A DNA stretch of 64,000 nucleotides, from positions 932,501 to 996,500 of the forward strand of contig JACVVK020000148.1 of the NCBI GenBank assembly GCA_018292915.2, in the 5' to 3' direction. Shown in pieces: positions 1 through 14,141 of the stretch. The notes under the pieces are model-generated. The model saw nothing but the letters and a program-made list of their open reading frames with translations, searched no databases and was not told the DNA's origin. The translations under genes and the position numbers were made by a program. How positions within the stretch are numbered: the first letter of the stretch is position 1; the number at the start of each line of letters is the position of its first letter. The DNA comes from Batillaria attramentaria (Eukaryota; Mollusca; Gastropoda; Batillariidae).

Positions 1-1005
1 AATAGTTTAGCTTTCCGAGCTCTACATTCATACATAGCACATGCGCAGTTCCCGCTACCGCCACTCGGTTCCACTAAACCTAGTCCGTGGCCCGCAAACG
101 AAACAGGAAAGGCTAAAAAACAGACACTCGGACTACACTATACCTAGTTCCAAAGGTCTTGAAGGAACTCGCATGTGTCATTTTCATCCGTAACGTTATC
201 AGCGAACACCGTCAATGCAAAAGGCCTAGAGCTGCAGCAGAAACATTGGCCCCTCGGGAGATGCCCCGCAATATGGTATTCATGGTGATAGTCGAATGGG
301 CAACGCGCTCACGACAGCGTAGCTGTGTAATAATTTCATTTCAACTGTAGTATCATTCAATCCACTTTGTGCTGTATGCATAATCGGTATTAATGTCCCG
401 GACTGAAAGAGTTAGTGATTCCCCTACGTCCCGCTTTTTTTTTTTTTTTTTCCTCCTGGTGTTGGAAGGCCGAGTCGGTGGAGTGTCGGAATTTTTTATC
501 TAATATTTTCTAGGTCTAATACTTTCACTAGAGTTAGGTCTCACACCGTCCTGTAAAATTAATGCTGGCGCCTTGAATCTGATTCCAGGCTGAGAACCGA
601 CTAAGTAATTTTTTTTTTATGTAAATGGGAAAAGTGATCGTGTTCCCTTGTCACTGCATCTTTGATATCACCGAGGTTAAAAAAAAAATCCCCCCCCCCT
701 TCCCACCCCACCACCAACCTCTTCCCTCCCCAACCAACCAACCAACCAACCAACCTGCTCCTATCGGTGTCGCCGACGTCAGCATCACGTGAGACGAATG
801 ATCACATTTGATTGGTTGCGTAGACGTTCTGAATACTGAGACGCATTTCTTTGACTCGTGACATCAGTTTAGGTGTTGAAACTGTAAGGCAAAACGCTTG
901 CAGAACAAACCGGAAATTCGAGCAAAACCAGTCAGTAAGTACTTAAGAAAGGTCATCTTTGAGCGGCTAATACGGTCTCGTCAACCTCCGCGATAGTCTT
1001 CTGAC

Positions 1006-1198
1006 ATTTAACAAAGTTTGATTCAGCTGTTTTGGGCCTGGCTTTTTTTTTCTTTTTTTTTACCGGAATAGTATCAGTAGAGCTGCCGTAATATTCCGTG
1101 ATAGACATTTAACAAAGTTTGATTCAGCTGTTTTGGGGTCTGGCTTATTTTGTTATATTTCTATCTGAATAGTATCAGCAGAGCTGCCGGTACCTATT
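1006..1198. repeat. Tandem duplication, unit about 99 bp
   Basis: Two adjacent copies start at about 1006 and 1105. Both open with acatttaacaaagtttgatt, continue with cagctgttttggg and close with agtatcag(t/c)agagctgccg. The copies differ mostly in a poly-T interruption in the first. No coding potential is seen. Confidence 0.85.
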
Positions 1199-1947
1199 TA
1201 CAAGTGTTCACGCCTAGGGCGTGACCCGTGTAAAGTGGATTAATCACACACACGAAATTGCCAACCGTTCCCTGTTCAAAACATCATTTCATTTCAGGGT
1301 AAAATAAAAGCAAGAGCCGTTGAACTTTGAATGGCTTCCATCATCCGTACAGTTTTGTACCAGGCCTGATTTTTTCATGTAGCGCTATGTGGAGGGGGAA
1401 AAAAACCAAAAAAACACACGAATGAGAAATAAAACAGGAAGTAGTGCAGCGCCGCCTGCACATGAAAATGGAAAGCGAGGTGCAGTTGGCTTCAATAGAC
1501 GCAGATCGATTCATAACGCTTCCTAGCGATAAAAACAAAATATTACTCGAAGCGCAGAATACATGCTTCAAAGCCAGTGAATCATTTCTGTAAAAGCACT
1601 CGGGGGGACTGCCAGTAGGGGGGAAATGCCGCGTGTAGCGGCTTGAACTTATGTTATTCGCCCTTACGGGAATTTACTTAATCTCTTTTGAAGCTTTTGT
1701 TTGTCGACGCGCGGGAATGTAACAGCCCTCATGGGGACGACTGGAATCACTGGCTACCCATGCGCGGATGGAACCCTAACAGTGCTTTAACGCGTTTTGC
1801 GTCAGTACGGCCTCTTCAAGGCTCTTGGGTGTTCAGCACCTTTTTTTTCTTTTTTCTTTTTTAAAGAAAACATAACCAGCTTGATATATTTTGCACACGG
1901 AAATGCATCTATCTGGTCAGCATTTGACAAATTTGTTCTGTGTCTGC

Positions 1948-1970
1948 GTTTAAGCCCCCCCCCCCCCACC

Positions 1971-2002
<32 letters not shown>

Positions 2003-2096
2003 CAACAAAAGCCGCACACACGCACGCACGCACACCACACACACACACACACACACACGCACGCACATACACGCACGCACGCAAACACACACCACA

Positions 2097-2161
<65 letters not shown>
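1948..2161. repeat. Compound microsatellite (C)n-(CCA)n-(CAA)n-(CA)n
   Basis: Poly-C passes into CCA and CAA triplets, then interrupted CA/CG dinucleotides, then an uninterrupted CA run of about 60 bp ending at 2161. Four overlapping open frames across it translate only to Cys-Val, Thr-His, Pro and Gln runs and are not genes. Confidence 0.95.
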
Positions 2162-2163
<2 letters not shown>

Positions 2164-2710
2164 TCCCATGTGTCTAATGAAGTACTGTGAACACCTCTGA
2201 CGACAATGCAGCGACAAGTCCTAAGAAACAGTTCATATTTTTGTATGGAAGAGTAAATCGGCTGTTCAAACTTTTCGAAAGAATGACACCAAATACTACA
2301 TCAGAGCATACTCTATCAAAGGTTTCAGCGGTTGCTGTGGTCGCGCATCTCTTGAGTCGGACCGTTCCTACATTTCACGACCGCACGCTGACTGGAACTT
2401 GTTAAAAACAATGCCTATCTCATGTATGTTTTAGCTGATCACGAACAGTCTCGAAGTTGACATGAAATTGCCCCAAAGCTCTGCCAGCCGATGGTTGACA
2501 GCTACACGAACAGGCGCACCGCTCATCCCTTCGCCTTTGGCCTTCTGTTGGCTCATTGCCATGGTTGTGATGGTATCTAAGTGATACAATGCTGGACGCA
2601 ACGATCCACGGGGGGTAATCAAAATGGACGACCCTTTTCCTTTGCTACGCCGCTTCAAACGTTTTGACGACGATTGCTCTCATTTAAAGCCGTTATCATG
2701 AGCATATACA

Positions 2711-2850
2711 CGGGGCGGTCGGTGGTCTAATGGTTAAGACTTAGGCCCCGTTTACATTACAGAGCGCTCTGAGGGCGCCCCTAAAGCGCACCGTACTGAG
2801 AGCGCTCCACGGCGTTTACATTACACAATCGTGGAAGGGGAGCTGATATG
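2711..2850 (+). repeat. tRNA-like SINE head fragment joined to another repeat
   Basis: The sequence ggtggtctaatggttaagac at 2721-2740 matches the A-box half of a tRNA-derived SINE. The similarity stops there and passes into a sequence built on gcgctct palindromes (cagagcgctctg at 2760-2771), in which gtttacattaca occurs twice, about 62 bp apart. No B box follows, so this is a truncated or interrupted copy. Confidence 0.5.
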
Positions 2851-3054
2851 TCACGTGCTCTCGAGGAATGTGACATATTCAAGATGGCAGCGGCCAGAAA
2901 GCACGTGTTTATGTATGCCTGGCAGAAAAAAAAACGATCTTTCGCCATTTACAAAAAAATGGCATGTTGCTACGGTGAAGCGCCTGTATTAATGAGATTA
3001 TAATTATTATTCTACACATCTGTAGATTGCAGTGACGTATTAGTACAAGTCGGG

Positions 3055-3231
3055 GGGAGCCGGGGTGGCCTAATGGTAGAGCGTTGGACTCTCAGTGCTC
3101 GGGTCGTGAGTTCGAATCCCGCCAGCTGGGGCCAAATATTTGTGCTGGCCTTTTTTTTCTCGTTGCCCCGTCTTTGATATCACCCTTATGTGGTGGAAAA
3201 GCACGTTAAACACCTAAACACCCACCCACCC
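3055..3231 (+). mobile_element. SINE family A, full copy with target-site duplication
   Basis: This is a tRNA-derived SINE. An A-box-like segment (ggcctaatggtagagcg) and a B box (gagttcgaatccc) are followed by a body containing gtctttgatatcaccc and a tail tggtggaaaagcacgttaaac followed by a run of caccc. The 14-bp direct repeat tagtacaagtcggg flanks it at 3041-3054 and 3232-3245 without mismatch, so the insertion looks fairly young. The length (about 177 bp) and tail match the other family A copies in this window. The tRNA-like head is part of a retroposon, not a tRNA gene. Confidence 0.93.
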
Positions 3232-4275
3232 TAGTACAAGTCGGGTTCTGGTTGGTAAACGGCCTTTTCGAATTGTTGTAATCGACAACTGAAAATCCAA
3301 AGGACTTTTCCGGTGCTATGGCTTTTTATGATTTGGAAAGAAAACGCTCTGCTGCGGCGTGGGAACCCGCTACTTGACGATGCAATGATTTGGAGCGGCA
3401 TAGCACCCGTCCGTCCATTTTGTTTTACCCCCGTGTATCTGGCAGACTAGATAATATGTAGGGGGCTGGTTTTTGCCTTTTTGGTGGGGGCTGTAAGCTG
3501 CAGCAGTGAAATCTCTCCCCTACAGTGCCTACACCCGTCGCCGTAATCTCCTGCCGTTTCATGGAAGGCAAACGGGACAGGGTATTTTCGCTAAGCGATG
3601 CAGTTGAGAAAAGCAAACAGCGCCTGGTTATTTTCCAAGTCAGACGTGTCCCCTCGCATGCAGATGGCTTGGGTTGGGGTTTCAATCAGAGGGGGGTATT
3701 TGAGGATCAATCACTTCCCCTTAGAGGGCGGGAACTGCCCAGAAAAAGAAGCGAAAATAGGCTTCCGATCAATCCAGGCTCGACTTGCTGGTGTCCGCGA
3801 AATATGGAGCGTGTGTGTACAGGGCATTTGGCCTTTCCACTCAGTGATACATCTACACCGGAACACGTCCCAGCAAATACATTTAACCGCAGTGAATTTA
3901 TCTTCCTTTTTTTAAGCGGAGAGGTTGGTTCCTAAGCCTCATGTCTAGTGGTTTCTGTCAGAAATGGAGGACATTAAGAAGAAAAAGAAGTTTCTTGAGG
4001 GTAATTCAGGGGGCGGCGTATCCAGGGTGCGTTGTCATCCATTCCTGCAACATTTGCTGTCTAGCTGAAATGGGAAAAGAGGGTGCGATTAGTGTTTGTT
4101 TCATGCGCTACCAACTTTTTGCAACGGCGGTTCCGGGAAAAATGAGGTGTGAGGTTTTTATGCCGTTTGTTACGAGGCCTCGGATTGAATGCAGGAGAGC
4201 TGCCGAGGTAATTCATCTGACGTTTACATTTCTTTCAAGGCCATCTTCACACCAACTAACTGTTACGCCTGTCAA

Positions 4276-4427
<152 letters not shown>

Positions 4428-4949
4428 AAACTTGTTAGCTTTGCCATCCCGAGCCGTGTGAGATCATAATTATAATCATGTGTCCCAAAAGTCTTAATGT
4501 CAACCCACCATGCGCCGGATCTAAATACCCGCTGCCTTCTTCAGTGTCGTCTGGGGACTGCACTTTACCTTCGATTAGATGTAGGTGGCTGTTGTAATGG
4601 GTTGTGTGCCTGTTTTCAGGCCGAACTGGATTGATGGGTCCGGGAATTTTGCATAGAATGGATTTTCATGTCCGTGGGAGGGTCTTCAGGTTGCCCTTAT
4701 CTGTCGCCAGCAGGCGTGGGAGACGACGTGGGGGATGACGGGGCAGTACAGAAGCAGACTTTGCTCAGCTGACAATTCGTACTCCTGTCATGTTCTGCTC
4801 CTTTTGTGTTGGTTGTCACTACTTGGTCTTCGGTCTCAGGTCCGCGTGGCTTACCAGGCCAGGCGTACTCCGACGCCCTGACTTTTTAAAGTCTTTTTTT
4901 GTTCGTTATGAGTTTGTTTGGGGGGAAAACTGCCGCTTTTAAAGCTCTT

Positions 4950-5660
4950 TAAGGCTGTTTGGCAAATGGCTAGATGTTCCTTTCAAGGCAATTCAATTCA
5001 AATTCAAAAATACTTTATTATCTGTTCTAAAAACACATTTTAAAACAGAAAATTGTCTTCAGACACATGCATTCGCTCCGCTCCTTATACTTTCGCTCCT
5101 TACACATGCATTCGCTCCGCTCCTTTTGGTCATTGCGAACGTTTCCGTGCCGTGTGACTGAGCGGTTAGTGATAGAGACTGTAGAGAAATATGACTTTAT
5201 TCGGCCTTCGCTTCCATTCCTGCACTACACGACTATAGAGAATGTCGCTAAAAATAGCCGCCAATCAGTGCCGTCCAGTTGGTCCTCAGTCCGCAACCAA
5301 ATGACGTCGTCTGTTCAGTACCCGGTACGCTTCTACGTATTCGGCCTTCGCTTCCATTCCTGCACTACACGACTATAGAGAATGTCGCAACAACAACAAC
5401 AACAAAATAGCCGCCAATCAGTGCCGTCCAGTTGGTCCGCAGTCCGCAACCAAATGACGTCGTCTGCTCAGTACCCGGTACGCTTCTACGTACGTAGAAC
5501 AACATATGATATACGCCGACCAGAGTCGCCACAATCGTTCCATATCCTCTGTTGTAGCCCAGTTGACTGAATAGGATTCTCCCCATATAGAGAATATCGC
5601 TAAACAAAAAAAAAAAGCCGCCAATCAGTGCGGTCCAGTTGGTCCTCAGTCCGCACATAC
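4950..5660. repeat. Dispersed repeat family I, internally tandem
   Basis: A unit of about 140 bp opens with ttcggccttcgcttccattc and contains ccgccaatcagtgccgtcc and gtacccggtacgcttctacg. It occurs at about 5199-5338 and 5340-5508, with a third partial copy at 5585-5660. A (CAA)n expansion interrupts the second unit. The upstream part (4950-5130) shares ggctgtttg(g/c)caaatg and tagatgttccttt with a second locus at 17512-17770, so this is a dispersed family. A LINE-like tail on the minus strand (4988-5035) lies inside it. The element class is not recognised. Confidence 0.75.
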
Positions 5661-6095
5661 TTGAAGCGAAAGATACCGCTAAAGTCGAGTATAATTCTAG
5701 ATAGTTCCAGCTTTCATGATTCAAGCAGACCGCACCACCTTTCTGAAAAAAAAGAAAAAGAAAAAAAGGCATCCTAGTGTTTGGTCCCAGTGTGACCTAT
5801 TGTGTCCGCGGCGCACGTGTCAAACGGGACGCTGTGCCGATCACGGCCCTTGATGTCTGGATGCGAACATGGCCAACCGAGACTGGGTGTCGTGTTTTGA
5901 ATTGGTGGATTGCATCTGAGAACCACTCGGGCTGAGTGGAGTGTATTGGGTGCCTTGCATATCGTTCAGATCGAGTGTGTGATATAGGTGTCTGCGGCAG
6001 CGTGTTGTTGTAGGTCGTTTTCACCGCCGAGCGAATTTTCCCCGCCAAGCAGTTTTTATCTGGGATGGAGCAGTCGCGAGGGACGCACGAAAAAG

Positions 6096-6180
6096 CACAA
6101 CTCTCTCTCTCTCTCTCTGCCGAAGCCCTCCTCCCCCTACCCCTCCCCCCACCCCGCCCCGCCCCGCCCCGCCCCTGCCC
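6096..6180. repeat. (CT)n and (CCCCG)n low-complexity tract
   Basis: A CT run at about 6101-6118 is followed by C-rich sequence with tandem CCCCG pentamers near 6152-6172. It could form quadruplex structure on the G-rich strand. No gene is seen. Confidence 0.8.
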
Positions 6181-6464
6181 CCATTCTCCTGTCATCAGGA
6201 CATTTAGGGTCTGTAGGGGACAATTCTGTGAGAGGGCCTGCATCCTGCATTCGGTGGCAAGTGATACCTTTATTGTCAGACATTTTTGGCAAGTCAAAAA
6301 CGGACCTCATAAACCACGCACCAACACACTATCAAAAAAGCATTGCAGTGTGTGATGCTTCTCATATTTGTTTTCTTTCGTTTTTGGTTGGTTGTATGTG
6401 TGTGTGTGTCATACGCCTTTGAAAAGTCCTCACTTTGCAGATTGGAAAATATAATGAAGTAGTT

Positions 6465-6712
6465 GTTTTTGTTGTTTTCGTTGTTTTCTTTCGTCGGTTT
6501 TTTTTTTTTTTTTTTGGTGGGGGTTTTTGTGTGTTTGTCTTCTTTTTGTTGTTGTTGGTTTGTTTTGGGTTATTGTTTTTTGTTTGTTGTTGTTGTTTTT
6601 TTTTGGGGGGGGTGTTGTTTGTTTGTGGGTTTTTTGTTTGTTTGTTTGGGTTTTTTTTGTTTGTTTTTTCCTTTTTGTTTGTTTTTTCGGGGGGGGGGGG
6701 GGGGGTACTTTC
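6465..6712. repeat. G/T-only low-complexity tract
   Basis: About 250 bp is composed almost wholly of T and G: (TTG)n, (TTTG)n, poly-T and poly-G runs, including an 18-base G run ending near 6704. Overlapping open frames (Phe/Val/Gly-rich on +, Lys/Asn/Pro-rich on -) are artefacts of composition. Similar tracts occur at 6980-7110, 8570-8670, 10085-10250 and 12945-13195. Confidence 0.9.
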
Positions 6713-7239
6713 TCGCGTCCCTTCCATTATATGGCAACCTCCGCAAACGAATCGGACTAAAAGGGTTATCGTCCGTTTCAGCAACTTTTTTCCCCTTTGC
6801 GCCCGTTTTATAGTGTGTTTTACGCATGAACTGCAACTTTTATATTTTAAGGCGGAAACAGTATAAAACGCTTTCAGGCTGTGTGACTGACGGCTAGCAA
6901 CAAATGCCGTCACGTGTTGTATGCCATTCACAGAGAGAGGTTCTCGTTCAGAACATGTTTTATGTTGAAACGTTAACAGCTTTTGTCTACGTTTGTTTGC
7001 GGTTTGTTGTCGGGTGTTTTGTATTATTTGTTTGTTTTTGTTGTTTTGTGGGGGGTGGGGGATGTTGGGGGAGGGTGCGGTGTCTTTTTTTTTTGAGGGG
7101 GGGGGGGGGGTATAGAAACAGAAGAAACAGAGAGGGTGTCGTGAACTAGCGAGATAAATGTTGATGGACTTTGGCCTGTGGCTTTGCTATTCAAAGCATC
7201 CATATAGTCATGCACCTGTCGCCCCTTCCTCAACACCTC

Positions 7240-7790
<551 letters not shown>

Positions 7791-8144
7791 ATGTAATGAC
7801 TTGTGACGAAGACAGAACTAATTGACTTTCTGTTGATTCAATCAACCGTCCTCCGCGGTGCAAAATGCCCCGGTGACAGCGGTGGGCCAGGACCTCGTGG
7901 TGCGCACACGCGTGGACAGTTGTTTAGGTTGGCACACGCTCAAGTCTCGATCCATGTCCATTTTTTTTCTGCAGGGCTTCTGTGGTTGGTTTGAAGTGCC
8001 AGAAAATCGGCTTCCACGCATCAAAGAATGTGTCAGTGGTGCTGTTCTCCAATTTGTCTCGGACTTTTTTTTCTTTTTTTCTTTTTTTTTTTTTTTTGGG
8101 GGGGGGGGGGGGAGTTGCGCGTTCGGCATCTGTAGATTGCCAGG

Positions 8145-8420
8145 AGTGGGCTTGGGGTGGTGTGTGTCGCCATATCCCACGCATCTTAGCGTTGGACTGT
8201 CAACGCGAAGGTTATTGGTTCGAATCCCGGTAGGATGAAAATTTCTACGGACAGACTCCGAGAAGCGCGAAGTTTGTGTGGAGGCGCGGACGAGTGAGTA
8301 GGGTGGGATAGGAACCGAGGGCGTACTGAACTAGTTCCCGCCCCCACAGTAATATTGTCCGCGAGTCGGGAGAAACTTTGTTTATTTGACGAGTCGAGTC
8401 ATTTAAGCGCCGGCAGAGGT
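8145..8420 (+). mobile_element. Probable SINE with tRNA-like head (family F)
   Basis: gttggactgtcaacgcgaag followed by ttggttcgaatcccgg resembles the anticodon arm and B box of a tRNA-derived head at 8189-8229. The following body has no second copy in this window that I recognise, so the family and the 3' boundary are uncertain. An upstream T-then-G homopolymer (8070-8112) precedes it. Confidence 0.5.
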
Positions 8421-8850
8421 GTATTTGCATGTTCATCGAATTGAATTCCGTCCAATTTACCTGCCCCACAACGCCAGAATCACCCCCCTTTGTTGTCCTG
8501 ATTGGCTGGCCTGTTGAAGGTCAAGGTCACTCTCCGGCGCGACGACAATGTCACCGAGGAACTAAGTTTGTTTGTTTTTTGTTTGTTTTTGTTTTTTTGG
8601 TTTTTTGGGGGTTTTTTTTTTGGGGGGGGGGGGGTTGTTTTGGGTTTTGGGGTTTTTTGTTTTTTTGTCACTTGTTTCGTGTAAGATCGCCCAGATCTGT
8701 TGCAAGGGTGTGTGGAGAAATGCAGCTAAAGGCCGTAAGGTTCGAGTTTGCCGTTCATTGGCACATCTTCGCCACCAAATGTAAAAGCATCTTATGCCGC
8801 CATCTCAGAGAAATTCCGTCATATTTCCTGGTTTTGAGTTGATCCTGTGC

Positions 8851-8851
<1 letters not shown>

Positions 8852-8917
<66 letters not shown>
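8852..8917. repeat. Compound microsatellite (GT)n(GA)n
   Basis: About 44 bp of GT passes directly into about 20 bp of GA. On the opposite strand this is the (CT)n(CA)n arrangement seen at several other sites in the window. Confidence 0.95.
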
Positions 8918-10483
8918 GTGGGTTTGATGTCATTACGGTTTTGCACGTGCATGTGCCTCTAAGAGCGAGTTCCCGCTGAAGGTTGGGTAAGGGGCTTGGG
9001 GAAAGTACAGTGGAGCGCCCCGAGCTTGCCCGGGCAACGGCGGAAATACGCCACGAGGCTGACGTAACACACCGGAAACAGGTCATCATTTATCCCGCTC
9101 TCGCAACCCGGTCAGGCGAAGTGAAAAAAAAGAAGAGTTTTCCACCTTTTTCCACAAAAGAGTGCGACTTTAGCCAATGACAGTAGAGATATTGGATCCT
9201 GTGTGACTTCAGCGCTAGAGAGTACACTGTTCCCCGGGAAATCTTCGACAGGCATTAAAATATATCGATCTTGGTGGACTAATGTCAAAAGACGCCAAAC
9301 TTGCATACAACTTTGTGTTCATGGAAAACAATATTGTTTTTACTTTCAGTTAATAAAACTTTTGATGGCAGGTTTCTTAGTTAGGCTATGAAATTACTAC
9401 TGTGCTGTTTCCGGTTCTCATGGAGTTAGTGCCCGGAAGAGGATACCGTGTCTAAAAGGCGTAAAACAAGTGAACTGTGTTGCCCATTCCAGCTGACGGT
9501 AATTTTCGCTTACTTCCTGCTCATTTGAAACTCGCGCCAAGTTCCCGTACTGACCCCCGTGCCCGAGGGCTTGGTGTGCGTGCGCATACTTTTTTTTTTT
9601 TGACGGCGCTCTTGCCCTACTCGAGCGTTTTGTACGGAAACTCGCAGTAGGTCACCAAGAAGGCGCCGGTAGCGGCGGTTTATTTGGCGCGTGTGATTCA
9701 GTACCAGCGCCCTGAGACCGTCACTTTCAAACGTTCCTGTCACAGGGGTGGTGTCGGGTTCCGCAAGTGATTGACAGCTCCGTTGCAAGAGAGCATGCAC
9801 GCTGATCATTGGCATACAATAGATCTTGGGGAATTAGTTTTAGAGCACACCGCAGGTTCGTTTGAGCGCAGCTTTTTGTTCCCTGGGGAGGTTTCGGCTG
9901 CTCGGGTCGTTGTGCGGTGGCCTCTGGCCATTACCTTTTATTACACTCTGTAAAAATCATAAACGATCGGCGAGGGAGGAAGAGGTTATTTTATGGGCAT
10001 TGTGTGGGACGATGCCACTCTGAGCTGTCCGGAGGGCCGGGTTGAAATGTAGCTGTTTGGAAGATTAAATTTTCATCAAAATTCGTTTTTGTTTGTTTTA
10101 TATTGTTGGTTGTTTTCTTTTGTTGTTAGTGTTTTCGGAGAGGGGGGGGGGCGGTTTTTGTTGTTTTTTGCTTGCTTGTATGTGTTTCATTAGCGGGAGT
10201 TTTTTCTTTTTCACTTAGGGATGTGTGTGTGTGAGGGGGGGGGGGGGACTGTTGTCATGGTGGTGGTGGTGAAGACGGAATGTTACTTGTACTGCCGTTG
10301 TTACGCACAGCCGAACTGGGCAGTTCACGATAAAGATTAACAAAGACTATTTTCTCTCTAGAAAAAAATTTCCGTGTTAAGCGCAGAGGGGGCAGGATAA
10401 CTGGTAGGATTTTGGTTTTGAGTCTTTGCAACAGTTCCGATTTTTTGGTAAAAAGTTTTCAACATTAGTCATACTGACAATGA

Positions 10484-10560
10484 TAATTGAATTGAATTGA
10501 AAATGCTTTATTCATCCCTAAAAGGGCTGTTGCATTTGCACAGATATGCTACATCACATA
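10484..10560 (-). mobile_element. LINE-like 3' end fragment
   Basis: Read on the minus strand, gggatgaataaagcattttc followed by aattcaattc resembles the 3' terminus of several non-LTR retrotransposons, with an ATAAAG motif and a short tandem TTCAA tail. A similar end is seen on the minus strand at 4988-5035. There is no coding sequence with it. Confidence 0.5.
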
Positions 10561-10660
10561 AGAAACATGACATAAACACATAAGACCCACAAGACATAGC
10601 AAGACTTAAGAGTTAATAAGAAACAATCGACTATACATATCTTAAGACAATCATAAATCT

Positions 10661-10976
<316 letters not shown>

Positions 10977-11050
10977 CCTCTCCACCTATCGCAAGGGGAA
11001 TCAGGAATAAATCATCGCGTAAAACGTGATCACAACGGTTAATGTTTCAG

Positions 11051-13901
11051 ATGTTGCGGAGGTGCCGACCAAGTGCATCTCGTCCACAGTCACGCTGGAC
11101 ATCAACGCCAGCGTCCAGTACATCGACTTTGAGGGCCGCTCTGACGGGGACTCCATCCGCCGCTACCTCACTCAGATCAAACCCAGACAGCTGGTCAGTC
11201 ATGCTTTGGCAAAAATACACCCACCGCTCTAAAGGAAGAAGACGATGATGATGTTGATGATGATGATGATGATGATTTATGGTTGTTGTTGTTGTTGTTA
11301 GTTGTTGATATTATTATTATTATTGCAGTAATAATTTAATAATTACAGTGATATTGCTTTTGCGCTTCGCTCAAAGCGCCGCTCTTGTGAACCACGCGCA
11401 GTCACTCACACAGTGGACATAGTGCCCCCCCCCCCCCCCCCCCAAAAAAAAAAAAAAAATCTGTTCAGATGGTCAGGTACTTAGCACTAAACTGTGACCA
11501 GTCAAAGTCGACGCTGTTTTTTTGTTACTGCTCCAACCCGCCCCCCCCCCACCCCCACCCCCACCCCCACCCCCCCGAAAGACAGAAGTAAAGAAATCAA
11601 TAGAGAAAGTAAGAGAGAAAAAAAGAAGGAAAAATCGGATTTACATTAATGACAATGTTTTCCCAGACCAGTTAGAAAATACTCGCTCATCTCTTCAGTA
11701 TCATTCAGAGAGATATTGGCAGATCGCGAAATACCAAAAACAAAAAATAAATAAATAAATAAAAATTAAAAATACAACTTTGCTGTAGACATAATCCACT
11801 GTCGATACACAATGCTAACCTGCCTTAATTGTGCAGGTGTTGATCCACGGAACAGAGGAAGCGACCAGTTCACTAGCCGAGTACTGTCACTCCTCTGGTG
11901 TTGTGCAAGGCAACGTCTTCTGTCCGTCAGTTGGAGATTTCATCGACGCCACGACAGAACGACAGATTTACCAGGTACTTCTGTCTGGGCTAGCCTGTGT
12001 TAGTTTGAGTGATTTGCTGCCCCAACTCTTTTGCCAACTCCAGTGGTGTTCCTTCTCAGGTCATGGATGAAATCCTCGGAGGGCTCGAAAGCTGGGGCAA
12101 TTTTTATTACGCATGATGATGGAAATGAGGATGATGGTAAGATGATGCTGTGGGTGTCCGTGTGGTTTGGGACTGCGGGACAGGTTCGCATTCCACGCTT
12201 CCTGTCATAAATATCCCGGCGTTAACCAGGCCCTGGAACTACGGCAGCTGCGGCGCCGGCCGTGTAATCGTCCACATCATAAGACGTGTCATACCAAGGG
12301 AAGCACCCCCAAAGTCGCACCCGCGTGAAGTGGGTGAATCTCGGCTGTGTGGTAACAGCCTCTCCACTGGGCCCATAGCACACCCGCTCTGGGTAGGAGC
12401 CGACCTAGGTAGGAAAAATCCCGCTTGCCTCGGCCGAGACGAACCCGTGTCTCCCGGTCCATGGTCGAAAGTTCTAGCCACTACACTACGGGGGCCGGTC
12501 GAGGGTTTTTTCTTCTTTCTTTCTTTCTTTTTGCACTAGAGGCTTTCGTCATGTCTGTCAGAAACTGTAGATCATTTCAGAGACCTTTTCGCCTTTTATT
12601 GATCTATTTGTAGATCGCATTAAACAGTTTTAGTTTGATAATGCATGCAACATGATTCCAGTGCACACCGTTGCTCGGGCCAAATCATGCCTGGAGTACG
12701 GGGAAACTATTAGATCAGTTGTCTAAAGTCTGGAGCTATCAGAGTCCGAGTGAATGTGATGTACGCCACTTGGCGCATGTTGGACTGCTAACACGAAACA
12801 GCGGTCACGACCTGCTAGCCGCATTGCTGCGTTACATTGTACCAGGCAGCGTTTGAAGTTTCGTGCTGCATAATTTATTCAGTGTTCCTGGTCCGAGCTT
12901 CTGCCATTAGGATATTTGATCCTTTGTTTAGGTGGTGGATATTTTTTTGTTTTTGTTTTGGGTGTTGTTGTTTTGTTTGTTTGTTTGTTTTGTTGTTTTG
13001 CAATGTGGTCTTTTTGTTGTGCTGTACTTGAAACTCATCGAGTATTCCTCTGTGTGTGTGTTAATTCTCTCATGTCGACTCTGCTCCGCCAGTGTACCTT
13101 TTTATTTATTTTTTTATTTATTTTTTTTATTTATTTATTTTTTTATTTTATTTTTTTTTTTTTTTATTTTTTTTTTTTTGGGGGGGGGGGGGATTTGCAT
13201 AAAACGTGGTTGTGTGCATCTGCTACGTAAGCTGCACAGTGTCTGATACGTTGCGGGAGGCACACGCACCAGAGTCTTCACCAGAAGCCTGCGAGTTTGC
13301 GTCCACCCTCTCAAGAGGGCAACGAACTTCAAACCATTAGTAGTAGCAGTTCGGTTCAGATCTTTTCAGTTCAATTCAGTATAACTTTGTCATCTGATAA
13401 AATCCGAAGTTGTCCTTCTGGTTCGGCTTTAAAAGATGAAAACGGTAAACACCCATTATGGGGATCCTTTGGGAAAAAAAACAAAAAAAAAACAAAAAAA
13501 AAACATCACGTAGAGTTGGATTTATAATACAATAAATCTGCGCAAACATGTCTATGGTGTAGAGGGGCAGGTGGACATGGGGGTGGGAGTAGGGATGGAG
13601 GACAAGAACTACAGGTTGGATGTTCATAATTTTTGCTGTTTCAGGTGAGGCTTCGTGACCAGTTGGTGAGCTCGCTGACGTTCTCCAGAGCACGTGACAT
13701 CGAGCTGACGTGGGTGGATGGCGTCATCAACATGATGCTGGACAAAACAGACACAACCGCCGTCGGCGTGGACAAGACTGTGAGTGACGTCACCGCCGAC
13801 AAAGACAAGGACAAGCAGGTCGATGAGGATGGTGAGGACACTGAATGCTGGCGCTTTGTGAATCCGTTTGCCGAGATTCTGCTTGCTCTCTCTCTCTCTC
13901 T

Positions 13902-13981
<80 letters not shown>

Positions 13982-14110
13982 ATGCAAAATCTCGCCATAT
14001 GTGCACATAAAAGATAAAACTGGGTAAAGTTAGAGCTGTTTCATGTAGCTGTCATTCACTGGATTTCTCGGTCCATTAAGTTGACGTTTTAGTATAAATG
14101 TCCTCCCCCC

Positions 14111-14141
<31 letters not shown>

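Noticed and set aside
159..350. 63-aa open frame near the left edge as a missing CPSF2 exon
   Set aside because: No similarity to any CPSF2 segment and no flanking splice sites.
1802..2217. Several long Cys-Val, Thr-His or Pro-rich open frames on both strands
   Set aside because: They are translations of CA/GT, CCA and CAA microsatellites. The same applies to frames near 4213-4461, 7525-7806, 8755-9089, 13624-14027, 21582-21934 and 22012-22203.
3062..3135. Possible tRNA genes (also at 14460, 16320, 34420 and 34745)
   Set aside because: Each has A/B-box similarity, but they head SINE bodies or lack a full cloverleaf, and several have target-site duplications around the whole element.
6362..7149. 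Lys/Pro/Asn-rich (-) and Phe/Val/Gly-rich (+) open frames up to 189 aa
   Set aside because: They lie on G/T-only low-complexity sequence, with no domain, splice context or similarity.
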